Shown: positions 40,223 to 49,766 of the stretch, one piece after another
How positions within the stretch are numbered: position 1 is the first letter of the stretch
How the letters are laid out: the number at the start of each line of letters is the position of its first letter
From: Pseudanabaena sp. FACHB-1998
GTDB taxonomy: Bacteria > Cyanobacteriota > Cyanobacteriia > Pseudanabaenales > Pseudanabaenaceae
Direction: 5' to 3'
Length of the DNA stretch: 64,000 nucleotides
Assembly (NCBI RefSeq): GCF_014696355.1
Contig: NZ_JACJQA010000025.1
Coordinates: 26,539-90,538 of the forward strand
Made by a program: the position numbers and the translations under genes
The notes under the pieces: generated by a model
What the model was told of the DNA's origin: nothing
The model's input: only the letters and a program-made list of their open reading frames with translations
Databases searched by the model: none

Positions 40223-41970
40223 TGCTTTATTCTGTACGTTGTGATCTTCTTACATTTAAAACTGTTACATTTCACAGTGGGTTTAATGCGATTGTTGCGG
40301 AGAGATCTGAACATTCAACTCATAAACAATCTCGTAATGGGAGTGGAAAAAGCTCATTAATTGAAATTATTCATTTTTGTCTTGGTGCTAAAGCTATTAA
40401 GAAAAAGGGTGTCATGGCAGAAGCCCTTCAAGGTTATACTTTCGCGATTGATCTTGATCTTGGAGGTAAACGATTCAGTGTAAGCCGTAAGACTAGAGAG
40501 CCAAACTATGTAGTAATAGATGGAGATTGGTCAGATTGGGTCATCAAACCGACAGTAGATAAAAAAACGAAGGAGCCAAAGATATCTATAAATCAGTGGT
40601 GTTTGGTTCTCAATTGGTTAATGTTTGGGTTGTCTCCAGAAGTCAGCGGACAAAAACATTCACCTACCTTTCGCAATTTAATTTCTTATTTTGTAAGGAG
40701 GACAAGAGACTCATTTAGTAGTCCTTTCTTACATTTTCCTAGACAACCTGAATGGCAAAAGCAAGTCGATCATACTTTTTTGCTTGGTTTATGTTGGGAA
40801 CATGCCCAGAAGTTACATGATTTGAATGAAAAAATTGAAAGCTTATCACAATATAAGAAAGCTGCTGCTTCTGGACTTATTAGTGGATTTATAGGAAGTG
40901 TTGGAGAACTTGAAGTCACAAAAGTTCAACTGGAAGAGCAAGTTTTTAAAGAACAAGAGCAGTTAAGCAACTTTAGAATTCATGAGCAATATAGACAAAT
41001 AGAAGAAACTGTAAATACATTGCATGAAAAAATTCGTCGTTTTCAAAACGAAAATGTTAGCGCTCGTAAAATGCTTGAGTACTATGAAACTATCTATCAA
41101 CAAGAGCAACCTGCGGATGAAAACGCAATTGCAAAAATGTATAAAGAAGCTGGCGTGATATTACCTGAGCGAATCACTAGAAACCTCAGTGAAGTTCAGG
41201 ACTTTCACCGAAAAGTTACAATAAATCGCAAAAACTTTTTGAAGTCGGAAATTGAGAGGTTGAGAAACGAAATACAGAAAGTAGATATAGAGCTTGCTGA
41301 GCTTAGAGAAGAGTATTCTTCTTTGATGTCTATTTTGCAGACTCATGGGGCTTTAGATGAGTACAGCAAATTACAGCAACATAATATGCAGGCTGTTACA
41401 AAGCTTGAGGAGATAAAGACGCGAATTGATAATCTTAAGAAATTTCAACAAGGAAGTATGTCATTGAATATAGAAAAAGATAGACTTCTTCTTGATGCTT
41501 ACTCTGATTATCAAGAGAGAAGTTCTGTTCGACAAAAAGCTTTGTCCCTTTTTAACTCAAATTCTGAAGCTATTCATGAGGCTCCGGGTAGTCTGATAAT
41601 GAATGTTGATAAACACGGTTTTAGATTTAATGTAGAAATTGATAAGTCTCAAAGCCAAGGTGTTAACCAAATGGGAATATTTTGCTATGACCTGATGCTT
41701 GCTCAAATTTGGGCTTCAAAAGATAAAAGTCCCAATATGCTTATTCATGACAGTACTATTTTTGATGGGGTAGATGAGCGTCAAATAGCTCAAGCACTTC
41801 AGTTAGCTGCCAGAGAGTCCCAAAAGCTCAATTTTCAATATATTTGTTGTCTCAATTCTGATTCAATACCATTAAAGGAATTTGATAACAGTTTTGATAT
41901 TCAGCCTTATAAAATATTGGAGTTATCTGACACAGGAGAAGAGGGAGGACTATTTGGAATTCGTTTTTAA
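40222..41970 (+). CDS. DUF2326 ABC/SMC-like ATPase of the ABC-3C system
   Basis: 582 aa from ATG 40222, with GGAGG eight bases upstream (a GTG at 40213 is inside the ribosome site). The N-terminal head has FHSGFNAIVAERSEHSTHKQ then NGSGKSSLIEIIHFCLG (Walker A). Long coiled-coil arms cover about residues 200-450. The C-terminal DUF2326 head includes MLIHDSTIFDGVDERQIAQAL (Walker B-like IHDS and D-loop region). Such ATPases sense an invader signal and gate the effector. No HIP1 octamers occur in this three-gene unit, and base use is AT-rich. Confidence 0.88.
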   Translation: MLYSVRCDLLTFKTVTFHSGFNAIVAERSEHSTHKQSRNGSGKSSLIEIIHFCLGAKAIKKKGVMAEALQGYTFAIDLDLGGKRFSVSRKTREPNYVVIDGDWSDWVIKPTVDKKTKEPKISINQWCLVLNWLMFGLSPEVSGQKHSPTFRNLISYFVRRTRDSFSSPFLHFPRQPEWQKQVDHTFLLGLCWEHAQKLHDLNEKIESLSQYKKAAASGLISGFIGSVGELEVTKVQLEEQVFKEQEQLSNFRIHEQYRQIEETVNTLHEKIRRFQNENVSARKMLEYYETIYQQEQPADENAIAKMYKEAGVILPERITRNLSEVQDFHRKVTINRKNFLKSEIERLRNEIQKVDIELAELREEYSSLMSILQTHGALDEYSKLQQHNMQAVTKLEEIKTRIDNLKKFQQGSMSLNIEKDRLLLDAYSDYQERSSVRQKALSLFNSNSEAIHEAPGSLIMNVDKHGFRFNVEIDKSQSQGVNQMGIFCYDLMLAQIWASKDKSPNMLIHDSTIFDGVDERQIAQALQLAARESQKLNFQYICCLNSDSIPLKEFDNSFDIQPYKILELSDTGEEGGLFGIRF

Positions 41971-42060
41971 CCTAATCATGTCTAATGTCATACGAAACTA
42001 CCTTTAATTCGTCTACCTAATAAAGTAAAAGTTGCCAAGCGACAATGTAACAAAATAGGA

Positions 42061-42393
42061 GTGTATATTCACAAAAGAGGAGACAACATCGGCACACAAA
42101 ACAACTACTACGGCACAGACGACCCCAACACCCAAGAACTAGCCAAAGAACTCGATGAAATCCTGCAAGGAATCGTCCCCCAAATCTCCGATCCCACCAG
42201 CGAAGCAGGCAAAGAAATCATCACCGCCGCCGCAATGGAAGAGATAGAGAACAAACCAACCCTTAAAGATCGTCTAGTTGCTGCATTTAAAGCAGGTGCA
42301 TTTGAAGCCATCAAAAAAATTGCCAAAAATGACTTTGTTGAAGTCTTCCTTACCGCCTTCAAAGCAGGACTTGAAGCCAAACCTAAAAAGTAA
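42061..42393 (+). CDS. Hypothetical protein with GDNIGTQNNYYG N-terminus, 110 aa
   Basis: GTG start predicted; the ribosome site is unclear because GGAG touches the start. The N-terminal GDNIGTQNNYYG resembles the short G-Q-N-V-x-T-Q-Y-N sequence that opens many cyanobacterial STAND-associated proteins. The rest is helical, with a repeated AAFKAGAFEAIKK / TAFKAGLEAKPK pattern. Function unknown; its position after an ABC-3C operon suggests a conflict-system link. Confidence 0.6.
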   Translation: MYIHKRGDNIGTQNNYYGTDDPNTQELAKELDEILQGIVPQISDPTSEAGKEIITAAAMEEIENKPTLKDRLVAAFKAGAFEAIKKIAKNDFVEVFLTAFKAGLEAKPKK

Positions 42394-42421
42394 AATATAG
42401 CTATATGCAGGAGCTTAGACA

Positions 42422-42667
42422 ATGACAACAACTACACAAACCCTAGATACAGAAATCTTGCAAACCATAGCCCAAATGCCAGAACCACTCAAACGAGAAA
42501 TTCTGCACTATGCCAAATATCTTATCGATAACCACTCCAAAGAAATCACCCAAGATGCACCAACAACTAGAAAACGTCGGGTAGGAATCTTAAAAGGGAC
42601 ATTCGTATTACCATTGCCCGATGACTTTGACGAGCCACTAGAAGACTTTAAGGAATATATGGAATGA
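42422..42667 (+). CDS. DUF2281-type antitoxin
   Basis: 81 aa. ILQTIAQMPEPLKREILHYAKYLIDN is the DUF2281 helical signature; RRVGILKGTFVLPLPDDFDEPLEDFKEYM is the typical C-terminal toxin-binding tail. It overlaps the PIN toxin gene by ATGA. Confidence 0.9.
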   Translation: MTTTTQTLDTEILQTIAQMPEPLKREILHYAKYLIDNHSKEITQDAPTTRKRRVGILKGTFVLPLPDDFDEPLEDFKEYME

Positions 42668-43050
42668 GTCAATTTCTACTAGACACCCATACATTCATTT
42701 GGCTATCAGAAAATAGCGATGAGCTACCCAGCAAACTCAAAGATATCATCGAAGAAGCCGATACCGTATATCTCAGCATCGTTAGTCTGTGGGAAATTGC
42801 CATCAAGTTAAATCTCGGCAAATTGTCACTGCAACAAGACTATGAAGCTATTGAAACAGAACTTGAAGCCTCAGATATCCTATTGCTTCCCATCACATTT
42901 AGCGACACGATCCAAATCCGCGATCTTCCACTACATCACCGCGATCCATTTGACCGAATGTTGATCGCCCAAGCAATTACCCGATCGCTCACTTTAATTA
43001 GTCGAGATGTCGCCTTTGATGCCTATCCCATTCAACGGTTATGGACATAA
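42664..43050 (+). CDS. VapC-type PIN-domain toxin
   Basis: 128 aa. Active-site acids in FLLDTHTFIWL, SLWEIAIKLNLGKL and DPFDRMLIAQAI. The LDTHTFIWL and WEIAIK variant belongs to the PIN group that pairs with DUF2281 antitoxins, as here. Confidence 0.92.
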   Translation: MSQFLLDTHTFIWLSENSDELPSKLKDIIEEADTVYLSIVSLWEIAIKLNLGKLSLQQDYEAIETELEASDILLLPITFSDTIQIRDLPLHHRDPFDRMLIAQAITRSLTLISRDVAFDAYPIQRLWT

Positions 43051-43128
43051 ACAAATTGAGTGAGTTACAAAAAATCTACTCGCTATGAATTGCAAAGACT
43101 ATACTGTAAAGATATAACAGGAGGACTG

Positions 43129-43434
43129 ATGAACTTAACCGAATCAGCAAATACTTCCATGAAAATGTTCTCTCTACAAGTACAAAAAGAAGGACAAATT
43201 AACATCCCTCAAGATGTACTAAATACACTGCAAACCCACGAAGGACAAACCCTCACCCTGCTCCAAATCGGTGAATTTGCTGTAATTGTCTCCAGAATCC
43301 CCCAAGTCACAACCCTGACAGAAAACTTTGTATCCATTATGAATACAAATAATGTCACTGTAGATGAACTCTTAGAAGGACTACAAGAAGAACGTCAAGC
43401 AATTTGGCAAGAGCAACAAAAAATCAGTGCGTAG
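43129..43434 (+). CDS. AbrB-like antitoxin for the downstream PIN gene
   Basis: 101 aa from ATG 43129 with AGGAGG upstream. KMFSLQVQKEGQINIPQDVLNTLQTHEGQTLTLLQIGEFAVIVS fits the AbrB/SpoVT swapped-hairpin DNA-binding domain; the helical tail should bind the toxin. It overlaps the PIN gene start (GTG 43427) by eight bases. Confidence 0.78.
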   Translation: MNLTESANTSMKMFSLQVQKEGQINIPQDVLNTLQTHEGQTLTLLQIGEFAVIVSRIPQVTTLTENFVSIMNTNNVTVDELLEGLQEERQAIWQEQQKISA

Positions 43435-43864
43435 AATATTTTTAGACTCAAGCGTTATCATCGCTGCTTGCGGTTCGCGTAGTGGCGCTAGTCATGCCGT
43501 CATCGTCATGGCAGAAATTGGACTATTTAAAGTTCTGATTTCCGAGCAAGTCATCGAAGAATGCGATCGCAACATCACCAAAAAACTACCTAAAGCCTTA
43601 CCACTCCTCAAACAAATCCTAAGCATCATTAATCCTGAAATTCTGCCTAATCCCGCGATCGCAGATGTCGTTAAATGGGAAGCGATCATCGAGCCTAAAG
43701 ATGCGCCTATTTTAGCCGCCGCCTTATTAGCTCAAAGCGATCGGCTTTTGAGTCTCAATACTAAAGACTTTACCCCAAATGTAGCCAAGCAAAGCGGACT
43801 AAAACTTCAAACACCCAGCGAGTTTATCCAAGAGATTCGCTCAATTCTTACTCAAGAACTTTGA
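43427..43864 (+). CDS. PIN-domain toxin
   Basis: 145 aa with GTG start. IFLDSSVIIAACGSRSGAS, EQVIEECDRN, KDAPILAAALLAQSDRLLSLNTKDF give the acidic PIN residues in order. Probable ribonuclease; translationally coupled to the AbrB-like antitoxin. Confidence 0.85.
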   Translation: MRRIFLDSSVIIAACGSRSGASHAVIVMAEIGLFKVLISEQVIEECDRNITKKLPKALPLLKQILSIINPEILPNPAIADVVKWEAIIEPKDAPILAAALLAQSDRLLSLNTKDFTPNVAKQSGLKLQTPSEFIQEIRSILTQEL

Positions 43865-44267
43865 CTAAATAAAGTTTATAACTACCATTCGACACCTTAA
43901 CAAAAGATGAAATTGCTAATCAATTGCTTTATATTTAAAGCGATCGGCGATCGCTAGCAAAGACCTAGGCTTAATTGCCCTCCCTTCTGCTGGCTTTTAG
44001 TTGGTCAAAGATTCACGGTAATTTACTGAAAATTTTCTATGTCATCGCAAAATTCTAATGATTAAGATATCTGTGCGGTAGCCGACAAGTGGGGCAGTAG
44101 TCTAGCTTTAGGCATAATTTAATACTGCTTTAGCGATCGCTTCGGTTATCCGAAGCTTGTATTCTCAACAGTCGGGTAATATATACTGGTAGTCCAAACT
44201 CAGATTAAATATCACATTTGGCACGATTTCCCGTTTTTAAATCCCCGTTTAACTGCATTCGGTAGCT
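43865..44267 (+). promoter_or_regulatory. Upstream region of secA, no gene seen
   Basis: 403 bases with several HIP1 sites. A small hairpin CTTCGGTTATCCGAAG is at about 44141-44156. The secA leader downstream is long. I could not place a promoter with confidence and no conserved RNA was recognised. Confidence 0.4.
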
Positions 44268-47078
44268 ATGTTTAACTTAAAAAACCTGATTGGCGATCCT
44301 AATAAGCGCAAGCTCGACAAACTCCGTCCCGACGTGGCTCTCATCAACTCCCTCGCCCCAGAGTTAGCGGCGCTGAGCGATCGCGAATTGCAAGCAAAAA
44401 CAGGAGAGTTTAAACAAAGGCTAGAAAAAGGCGAAACCCTTGATGACTTACTGCCCGAAGCTTTTGCCGTAGTCCGTGAGGCAGCAACTCGCGTTTTAGG
44501 GTTAAGGCATTATGATGTACAAATGTTTGGTGGTATGGTTTTGCATCGTGGCGAAATTGCCGAAATGAAAACAGGGGAAGGCAAAACCCTCGTCGCAACC
44601 TTACCTAGTTACCTAAATGCACTGAATGGCAAAGGCGTTCATGTCGTTACAGTTAACGACTATCTAGCGCGGCGTGACGCAGAGTGGATGGGGCAAGTCC
44701 ATCGCTTTTTAGGAATGTCCGTAGGTTTGATCCAAAACTCGATGGAGCCAGTTGAGCGCCGCAAAAACTATAACTGCGATATTACCTACGCCACCAATAG
44801 CGAATTAGGCTTTGACTATCTACGCGACAACATGGCGACTAGCATCGAAGAAGTCGTACAACGTCCCTTTAATTTCTGTGTGATCGATGAAGTTGACTCG
44901 ATCTTGATTGACGAAGCCCGTACCCCCTTGATTATTTCGGGCATGGTCGAACGCCCTACCGAGAAATATTTAGGCGCAGTCCAAATTGCTGATCAATTGC
45001 AAAAAGAAACCCACTACGAAGTTGACGAAAAACAACGTAACGTCGTCATGACCGATGAAGGCTTTGAATTAGCCGAAAATCTATTAGGGGTTAAGGATTT
45101 ATTTGACCAGCAAGATCCTTGGGCGCACTATGTGTTTAATGCACTTAAGGCGAAAGAACTTTTCTTAAAGGATGTTAATTACATCGTCCGTGATGAAGAA
45201 GTAACCATTGTTGATGAATTTACAGGTCGGGTCATGCCCGGTCGTCGTTGGAGTGATGGATTACATCAAGCGATCGAGGCAAAGGAAGGTGTACCCATTG
45301 AAAATGAAACCCAAACCCTTGCGACAATCACCTATCAAAACTTCTTCTTGCTCTATCCCAAATTAGGGGGAATGACAGGTACTGCGAAAACTGAGGAAGC
45401 GGAACTTGGCAAGATCTATAATTTGGAAGTTACTACCATGCCCACTAATCAGAAGAGTGGACGGGGAGACTGGTCGGATGTAGTTTATAAGACCGAAGCG
45501 GCAAAATGGCGAGCCGTTGCCGAAGAATGCCGAGAAATGCATGAATTAGGTCGCCCCGTCCTCGTGGGAACTACCAGCGTGGAGAAATCAGAAGTTCTCG
45601 CGCGTCTATTAAGTGAGAAGAACATTCCCCATAATCTGCTTAATGCGAAGCCTGAGAATGTGGAGCGGGAAGCCGAAATCGTCGCTCAAGCAGGACGTAA
45701 AGGCTCCGTCACGATCGCCACTAATATGGCAGGTCGTGGTACAGACATCATCCTTGGTGGTAATGCTGACTATATGGCTCGCCTCAAGGTACGCGAGAAC
45801 TTTATGCCCCAGATTGTGCGACCTGAAGATGACGACGACTTTACCAATGAAGGTCAACGCATGTTTAGCGATCGCGCCCCTAAGGGTCAGGGCTTCGGTA
45901 CAAGCGCAGAAGACAAAAAGAAAAAGAATTGGAAAGTATCCGATAGCCTTTTCCCTTGTGAACTGTCTAAAGACGCGCAAGTAATGCTCAAGGAAGCTGT
46001 TGATTTTGCAGTTACTAAGCTCGGCAGAATGAGCCAGACGGAACTAGAAGCCGAAGAGATGCTCGCTGTCGCTTCCGAAAAAGCACCTACCGATGAGGAG
46101 GTCATTCAAAAATTGCGCGATGCCTTTACCTTGATTAAGCGAGAATACGAAGCGGTTACCGATGCCGAACATGAGGAAGTAACTAAGCTCGGCGGCTTGC
46201 ATGTCATCGGCACAGAGCGCCACGAATCCCGTCGAGTAGATAATCAATTGCGCGGTCGTTGCGGTCGTCAAGGTGACCCCGGCTCAACCCGATTTTTCCT
46301 CAGTCTTGAGGATAACTTGATGCGGATTTTTGCGGGCGATCGCGTGGCAGGTTTGATGAATGCCTTCCGTGTGGAAGAAGATATGCCCATCAGTTCAGGA
46401 ATGCTCACCAGCGCTCTGGAAAACGCTCAGAAGAAAGTCGAAACCTACTATTACGACATTCGGAAGCAGGTCTTTGAATACGATGAAGTGATGAACAATC
46501 AGCGTCGAGCGATTTACGCCGAGCGTCGTCGGGTCCTAGAAGGAGAAAACCTCCGCGATCGCGTCATCGAGTATGCTGAGCGCACCATGGACGATATTGT
46601 CAATGCCTACGTCAATCCCGAGCTTCCTCCTGAAGAATGGAACCTCACAGCAATGGTGAAGAAGGTAAGAGAGTTTGTGAATCTTCTCCAAGATCTGGAA
46701 GCAGATCAACTCGATGATATGTTCTTGCCTGAAATGCAAGCTTTCCTAAGAGAAGAAGTCCGTCGTGCTTACGAAATTAAAGAAGCTCAAGTGGAATCGC
46801 TACAGGTTGGCTTAATGCGTCAAGCGGAGCGATTCTTTATCTTGCAAAGAATCGATACCCTCTGGCGCGATCACTTGCAAGCGATGGAAGCTCTGCGTGA
46901 GTCCGTCGGTTTGCGTGGCTATGGACAAAAAGATCCCTTGATTGAATATAAGAGCGAAGGTTACGAAATCTTCCTAGACATGATGACCCAAATCCGTCGT
47001 GATGTTGTCTACTCTCTCTTCGAGTTCGATCCCCGTCCTAAACAACAACCCGAAACCCTAGAAGCTGAATTTGTCTAA
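44268..47078 (+). CDS. secA: Protein translocase subunit SecA
   Basis: 936 aa preprotein translocase motor. Walker [15 protein letters not shown] near residue 103, FDYLRDNMA and [21 protein letters not shown] (DEVD Walker B), [70 protein letters not shown], and the helical scaffold with [19 protein letters not shown]. It lacks the C-terminal zinc-binding Cys motif, as usual for cyanobacteria. Works with SecYEG at both plasma and thylakoid membranes. Confidence 0.98.
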   Translation: MFNLKNLIGDPNKRKLDKLRPDVALINSLAPELAALSDRELQAKTGEFKQRLEKGETLDDLLPEAFAVVREAATRVLGLRHYDVQMFGGMVLHRGEIAEMKTGEGKTLVATLPSYLNALNGKGVHVVTVNDYLARRDAEWMGQVHRFLGMSVGLIQNSMEPVERRKNYNCDITYATNSELGFDYLRDNMATSIEEVVQRPFNFCVIDEVDSILIDEARTPLIISGMVERPTEKYLGAVQIADQLQKETHYEVDEKQRNVVMTDEGFELAENLLGVKDLFDQQDPWAHYVFNALKAKELFLKDVNYIVRDEEVTIVDEFTGRVMPGRRWSDGLHQAIEAKEGVPIENETQTLATITYQNFFLLYPKLGGMTGTAKTEEAELGKIYNLEVTTMPTNQKSGRGDWSDVVYKTEAAKWRAVAEECREMHELGRPVLVGTTSVEKSEVLARLLSEKNIPHNLLNAKPENVEREAEIVAQAGRKGSVTIATNMAGRGTDIILGGNADYMARLKVRENFMPQIVRPEDDDDFTNEGQRMFSDRAPKGQGFGTSAEDKKKKNWKVSDSLFPCELSKDAQVMLKEAVDFAVTKLGRMSQTELEAEEMLAVASEKAPTDEEVIQKLRDAFTLIKREYEAVTDAEHEEVTKLGGLHVIGTERHESRRVDNQLRGRCGRQGDPGSTRFFLSLEDNLMRIFAGDRVAGLMNAFRVEEDMPISSGMLTSALENAQKKVETYYYDIRKQVFEYDEVMNNQRRAIYAERRRVLEGENLRDRVIEYAERTMDDIVNAYVNPELPPEEWNLTAMVKKVREFVNLLQDLEADQLDDMFLPEMQAFLREEVRRAYEIKEAQVESLQVGLMRQAERFFILQRIDTLWRDHLQAMEALRESVGLRGYGQKDPLIEYKSEGYEIFLDMMTQIRRDVVYSLFEFDPRPKQQPETLEAEFV

Positions 47079-47082
47079 TACC

Positions 47083-47115
47083 AAAATAAGAAATGGCTAC
47101 GCCATTTCTTATTTT
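47083..47115. repeat. Perfect hairpin after secA (AAAATAAGAAATGGC)
   Basis: 15-base arms around TAC, five bases after the secA stop. Tip GGCTACGCC. Possible terminator. Confidence 0.75.
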
Positions 47116-47195
47116 AAAAACCCTTACTGGGTTTGCTTTTTAATTCACAAAAGTGTTCTCACAATTCACGAAAGTGTGAGAATTATGCAACAAAA

Positions 47196-47230
47196 AATAA
47201 AAAAGGAGCGTGAAACGCTCCTTTTTTATT
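47196..47230. terminator. Bidirectional terminator between secA and 47236 gene
   Basis: AATAAAAAAGGAGCG / CGCTCCTTTTTTATT around TGAAA, convergent genes. Confidence 0.9.
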
Positions 47231-47235
47231 GAAAA

Positions 47236-48219
47236 TTAACGAACAAAGGCAGGCATTACTTCAGCAGCAGTCATCAGACCATAAATACCGCGCTGATGGA
47301 ATTGCTTACCAGCCTTGAGATAGCCAAAAGCAGGTCCACATACATTAGCCGCCATGCTGGTTTCATCACCAAGGGTGAAAGTATGGGTGGAGATCTTGCC
47401 CTCAAAGGTGCGACCTGTCAGCTTCATATTCGTGCTGAGAGGCTTCTTAGGATTGCGGGTATCGACTACGCCGCCAACGGTAACCCGATCGCGATCGCAA
47501 ATTCCCACCCGTTCGAGCATGATGTCATCGGCATGTTCCATATTTTCCAGCGAGATTAAACCATTGGTCTTTTCGAGGAGAGCCTCTACTTCCGCATCGG
47601 TCATCGCTTGAGCCATATCGACGGTATAGCCCGACATATGCGCGATATCTTCGCGAATCGTAGCGCGGTAAGCATTCCAGTTGGCAATCCCGACCCCGAA
47701 GGTAATCTCAACCTTGTGAACTTCCGCAAAGCTTTGAGCGGCGATCGCTGCGGCGGCTGTCAATAATCCGGGGGTTGCACCACAGCCCGACATATAGGTA
47801 ATCCCTGCGGCGGCTAGGTCTGGGGCAAGGGCAATCATTTGCTCAACGGCGCTAGTACGCTTAATTGCGTCAACTAGTACACCCTGCCAACCTGAAGCGA
47901 TGAATTGCTTAGCCACGCTTGCCATGAAGGTATTGGGCAAGTTAGGCAATGCGAGGAAATAACCATCGACATCTTTTGCTGAGGCGATCGCCTCAGCAAT
48001 GCTTTCCTGTGTAAGAAGCCCCGATCCTTCGAGATAGCCCAGTGAGCCTTGGTTTTGATAAGTGGCGATCGCTTTGTTAGCATCTAGCCCCTGTGGGTCA
48101 TAGGCAAAGCCTTCTTTGTCAGCAGCTACGACTAGCTGCATTTCTTGCTTAGCGCTCAGCAACTTTGCCGCCGCCTGACCTAATCCACCAAACCCTAAAA
48201 TTCCAACTTTTAATGTCAT
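47236..48219 (-). CDS. Saccharopine dehydrogenase-like oxidoreductase
   Basis: 327 aa. N-terminal Rossmann NAD(P) site [19 protein letters not shown] (about 3-21). The middle has [39 protein letters not shown] and [36 protein letters not shown]. The ending is typical of a cyanobacterium-specific group annotated as saccharopine-dehydrogenase-like. Lysine metabolism partners are not present, and cyanobacteria do not use the saccharopine route, so the true substrate is unknown. Confidence 0.82.
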   Translation of the reverse strand: MTLKVGILGFGGLGQAAAKLLSAKQEMQLVVAADKEGFAYDPQGLDANKAIATYQNQGSLGYLEGSGLLTQESIAEAIASAKDVDGYFLALPNLPNTFMASVAKQFIASGWQGVLVDAIKRTSAVEQMIALAPDLAAAGITYMSGCGATPGLLTAAAAIAAQSFAEVHKVEITFGVGIANWNAYRATIREDIAHMSGYTVDMAQAMTDAEVEALLEKTNGLISLENMEHADDIMLERVGICDRDRVTVGGVVDTRNPKKPLSTNMKLTGRTFEGKISTHTFTLGDETSMAANVCGPAFGYLKAGKQFHQRGIYGLMTAAEVMPAFVR

Positions 48220-48439
48220 TAAATTTAACTTCGTTTATCGCTATGGTAATTTGCAGTTCTAATCTGATCCTCTAATTTGCCATATTTTTGGACTCAGTAG
48301 CACATGGGATTAATAGTCTTGAAGTAATAGAATCAATACTCAGAATATTCAGGATTTGTGTAGTTTCATGCCGACATTTAGATAAATATGGTCTAATCTT
48401 CTTAGAATCTAGCGCTTTAGTAATCGAGAGCAGTAAATT

Positions 48440-48775
48440 ATGTCAAATGATAGCGATCGCACTCAGAATATCCCTGTCAAACTTGAAGATGGCACAATCA
48501 TTCTGGTTGAGGTAACGCAAACTGGGCGAGAAGATGTGGCAAATGAAGCCAGTAAGTTTAAAGCGGTAACTGATGCCCTTGGAGGAATTGTCCAAGCGAT
48601 CGCTGAGCCGATAAATCGTGCTAAACCGAATAAGGCGACGGTGAAGTTTGGCATGGAGTTAGCGGTTGAGGCGGGTCAGTTAACAGCCGTGCTGGTCAAA
48701 GGCAGTGGTAAGGCAAATCTCGAAATTTCGCTGGAATGGACAAAAGAAGCAGGGACGGTGAAAACCATTGGCTAG
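48440..48775 (+). CDS. Trypsin-co-occurring domain protein (Trypco1, CU044_2847 family)
   Basis: 111 aa. NIPVKLEDGTIILVEVTQTGRED, FKAVTDALGGIVQAIAEPINRAKPNKATVKFGMELAVEAGQLTAVLVKGSGKANLEISLEWTKE fits the Trypco1 family, named because it sits next to trypsin-like proteases in STAND-based conflict systems. It overlaps the protease gene by eight bases, the expected arrangement. Confidence 0.85.
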   Translation: MSNDSDRTQNIPVKLEDGTIILVEVTQTGREDVANEASKFKAVTDALGGIVQAIAEPINRAKPNKATVKFGMELAVEAGQLTAVLVKGSGKANLEISLEWTKEAGTVKTIG

Positions 48776-49508
48776 TCTCAGTCCAGATAATCTCAAAACT
48801 TGTACTGTGAAGTTAAGCATTGATAATACTCACGGTACAGGTTTCTTTGTGGCGGCGGGGCTGATTTTGACCTGTCATCATGTGGTTAAAAATGCTGGCG
48901 ATCGCCCGATTAAGGTGCGATGGCAAAACCAAGAGGATTTTGCAGTGGCGACGGTTTTGAAGGCTTTCCCCGATCCTGTCGATCTGGCTTTGTTGCAATT
49001 TGAGACGTTGGAAACTTCAGCCTGTGTGGAGTTGGATGGGGCGATCGCTGCTTTTGATGATCTTTTTGCCTATGGCTATCCTGATGTTGATCCGAATGGT
49101 GCAGGTGTGGTGTTGCGATGCGATGGGCTGAATGGTGATGTGCCGCCGAAGATTAAGTTTAGTGATGGCAGGGTGCGCTCTGGTTTAAGTGGTGCGCCAT
49201 TGCTTAATCCTGCTACGGGTAAGGTTTGCGGGGTTGTGAAATATACGGAAGATCGCAGTTTGCCCTTGGGTGGTGGTGGGATTCCCATCGCGACAGTTTT
49301 TGAATATTTTCCCGATCTTGCGACTCTAAATCGTCAGTTTCACCAGCAGCAACGGGGTGATGTGAATCCTTTTCAGTATGGTGCGCCTGTGTCGCCCGAT
49401 CGCTTTTATGGTCGGGGGAGTGCGATCGCGGATGTCAAAAATCGGATTGGGGCAAAATCGGCGCAATGTGTGAATATTGTCGGGTTGCGGCGTAGCGGTA
49501 AGAGTTAG
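48768..49508 (+). pseudogene. Trypsin-like protease fused to a STAND ATPase, truncated at the P-loop
   Basis: Trypsin-fold domain at residues 10-190: GTGFFVAAGLILTCHHVV (catalytic His), DPVDLALLQ (Asp) and VRSGLSGAPLLNPATGKVCGVVKY (SGAP, catalytic Ser in place of GDSGGP). A linker NPFQYGAPVSPDRFYGRGSAIADVKNRI then leads into a STAND ATPase that stops at GLRRSGKS, inside the Walker A. The downstream DNA to about 49640 still encodes VVAEQFFACL and LCLAISVRTDFF in the same frame, which resemble the Walker B and sensor-1 regions. So an internal deletion removed the centre of the ATPase. Confidence 0.8.
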
Positions 49509-49642
49509 TGGTTGCGGAACAATTTTTTGCTTGTTTGATTGGGGCTTTAGGAATTGTGGCGGATAATTTGTGTCTGGCGATCTCTGTGCGTACGGATTTC
49601 TTTGTTACAATCCTAGCAAGATTCTGTATTGTGTCGTATTAG
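49509..49642 (+). pseudogene. Remnant of the STAND ATPase
   Basis: In the frame of the protease gene after its stop: LVVAEQFFACLIGALG.. then LCLAISVRTDFFVTIL.., ending at TAG near 49642. These match a degraded Walker B (normally VVIDQFEEL) and RADF segment of WD40-type STAND proteins. No functional product expected. Confidence 0.55.
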
Positions 49643-49766
49643 AGGATTTACTAGATTTTCAACCCTACACAATGTTATATCTCGTTTATTTTATTAAAAT
49701 ATTGGGCGGACAATCTCATTTCGCGTTAAATTTTTCAGGACAATACATCTCTAAGTAATTAATACT

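Noticed and set aside
44141..44156. CTTCGG hairpin upstream of secA as a riboswitch or regulatory RNA
   Set aside because: Short stem only; no conserved RNA motif recognised.
45609..45984. 123-codon ORFs on both strands inside secA
   Set aside because: Shadow frames of the highly conserved secA gene.
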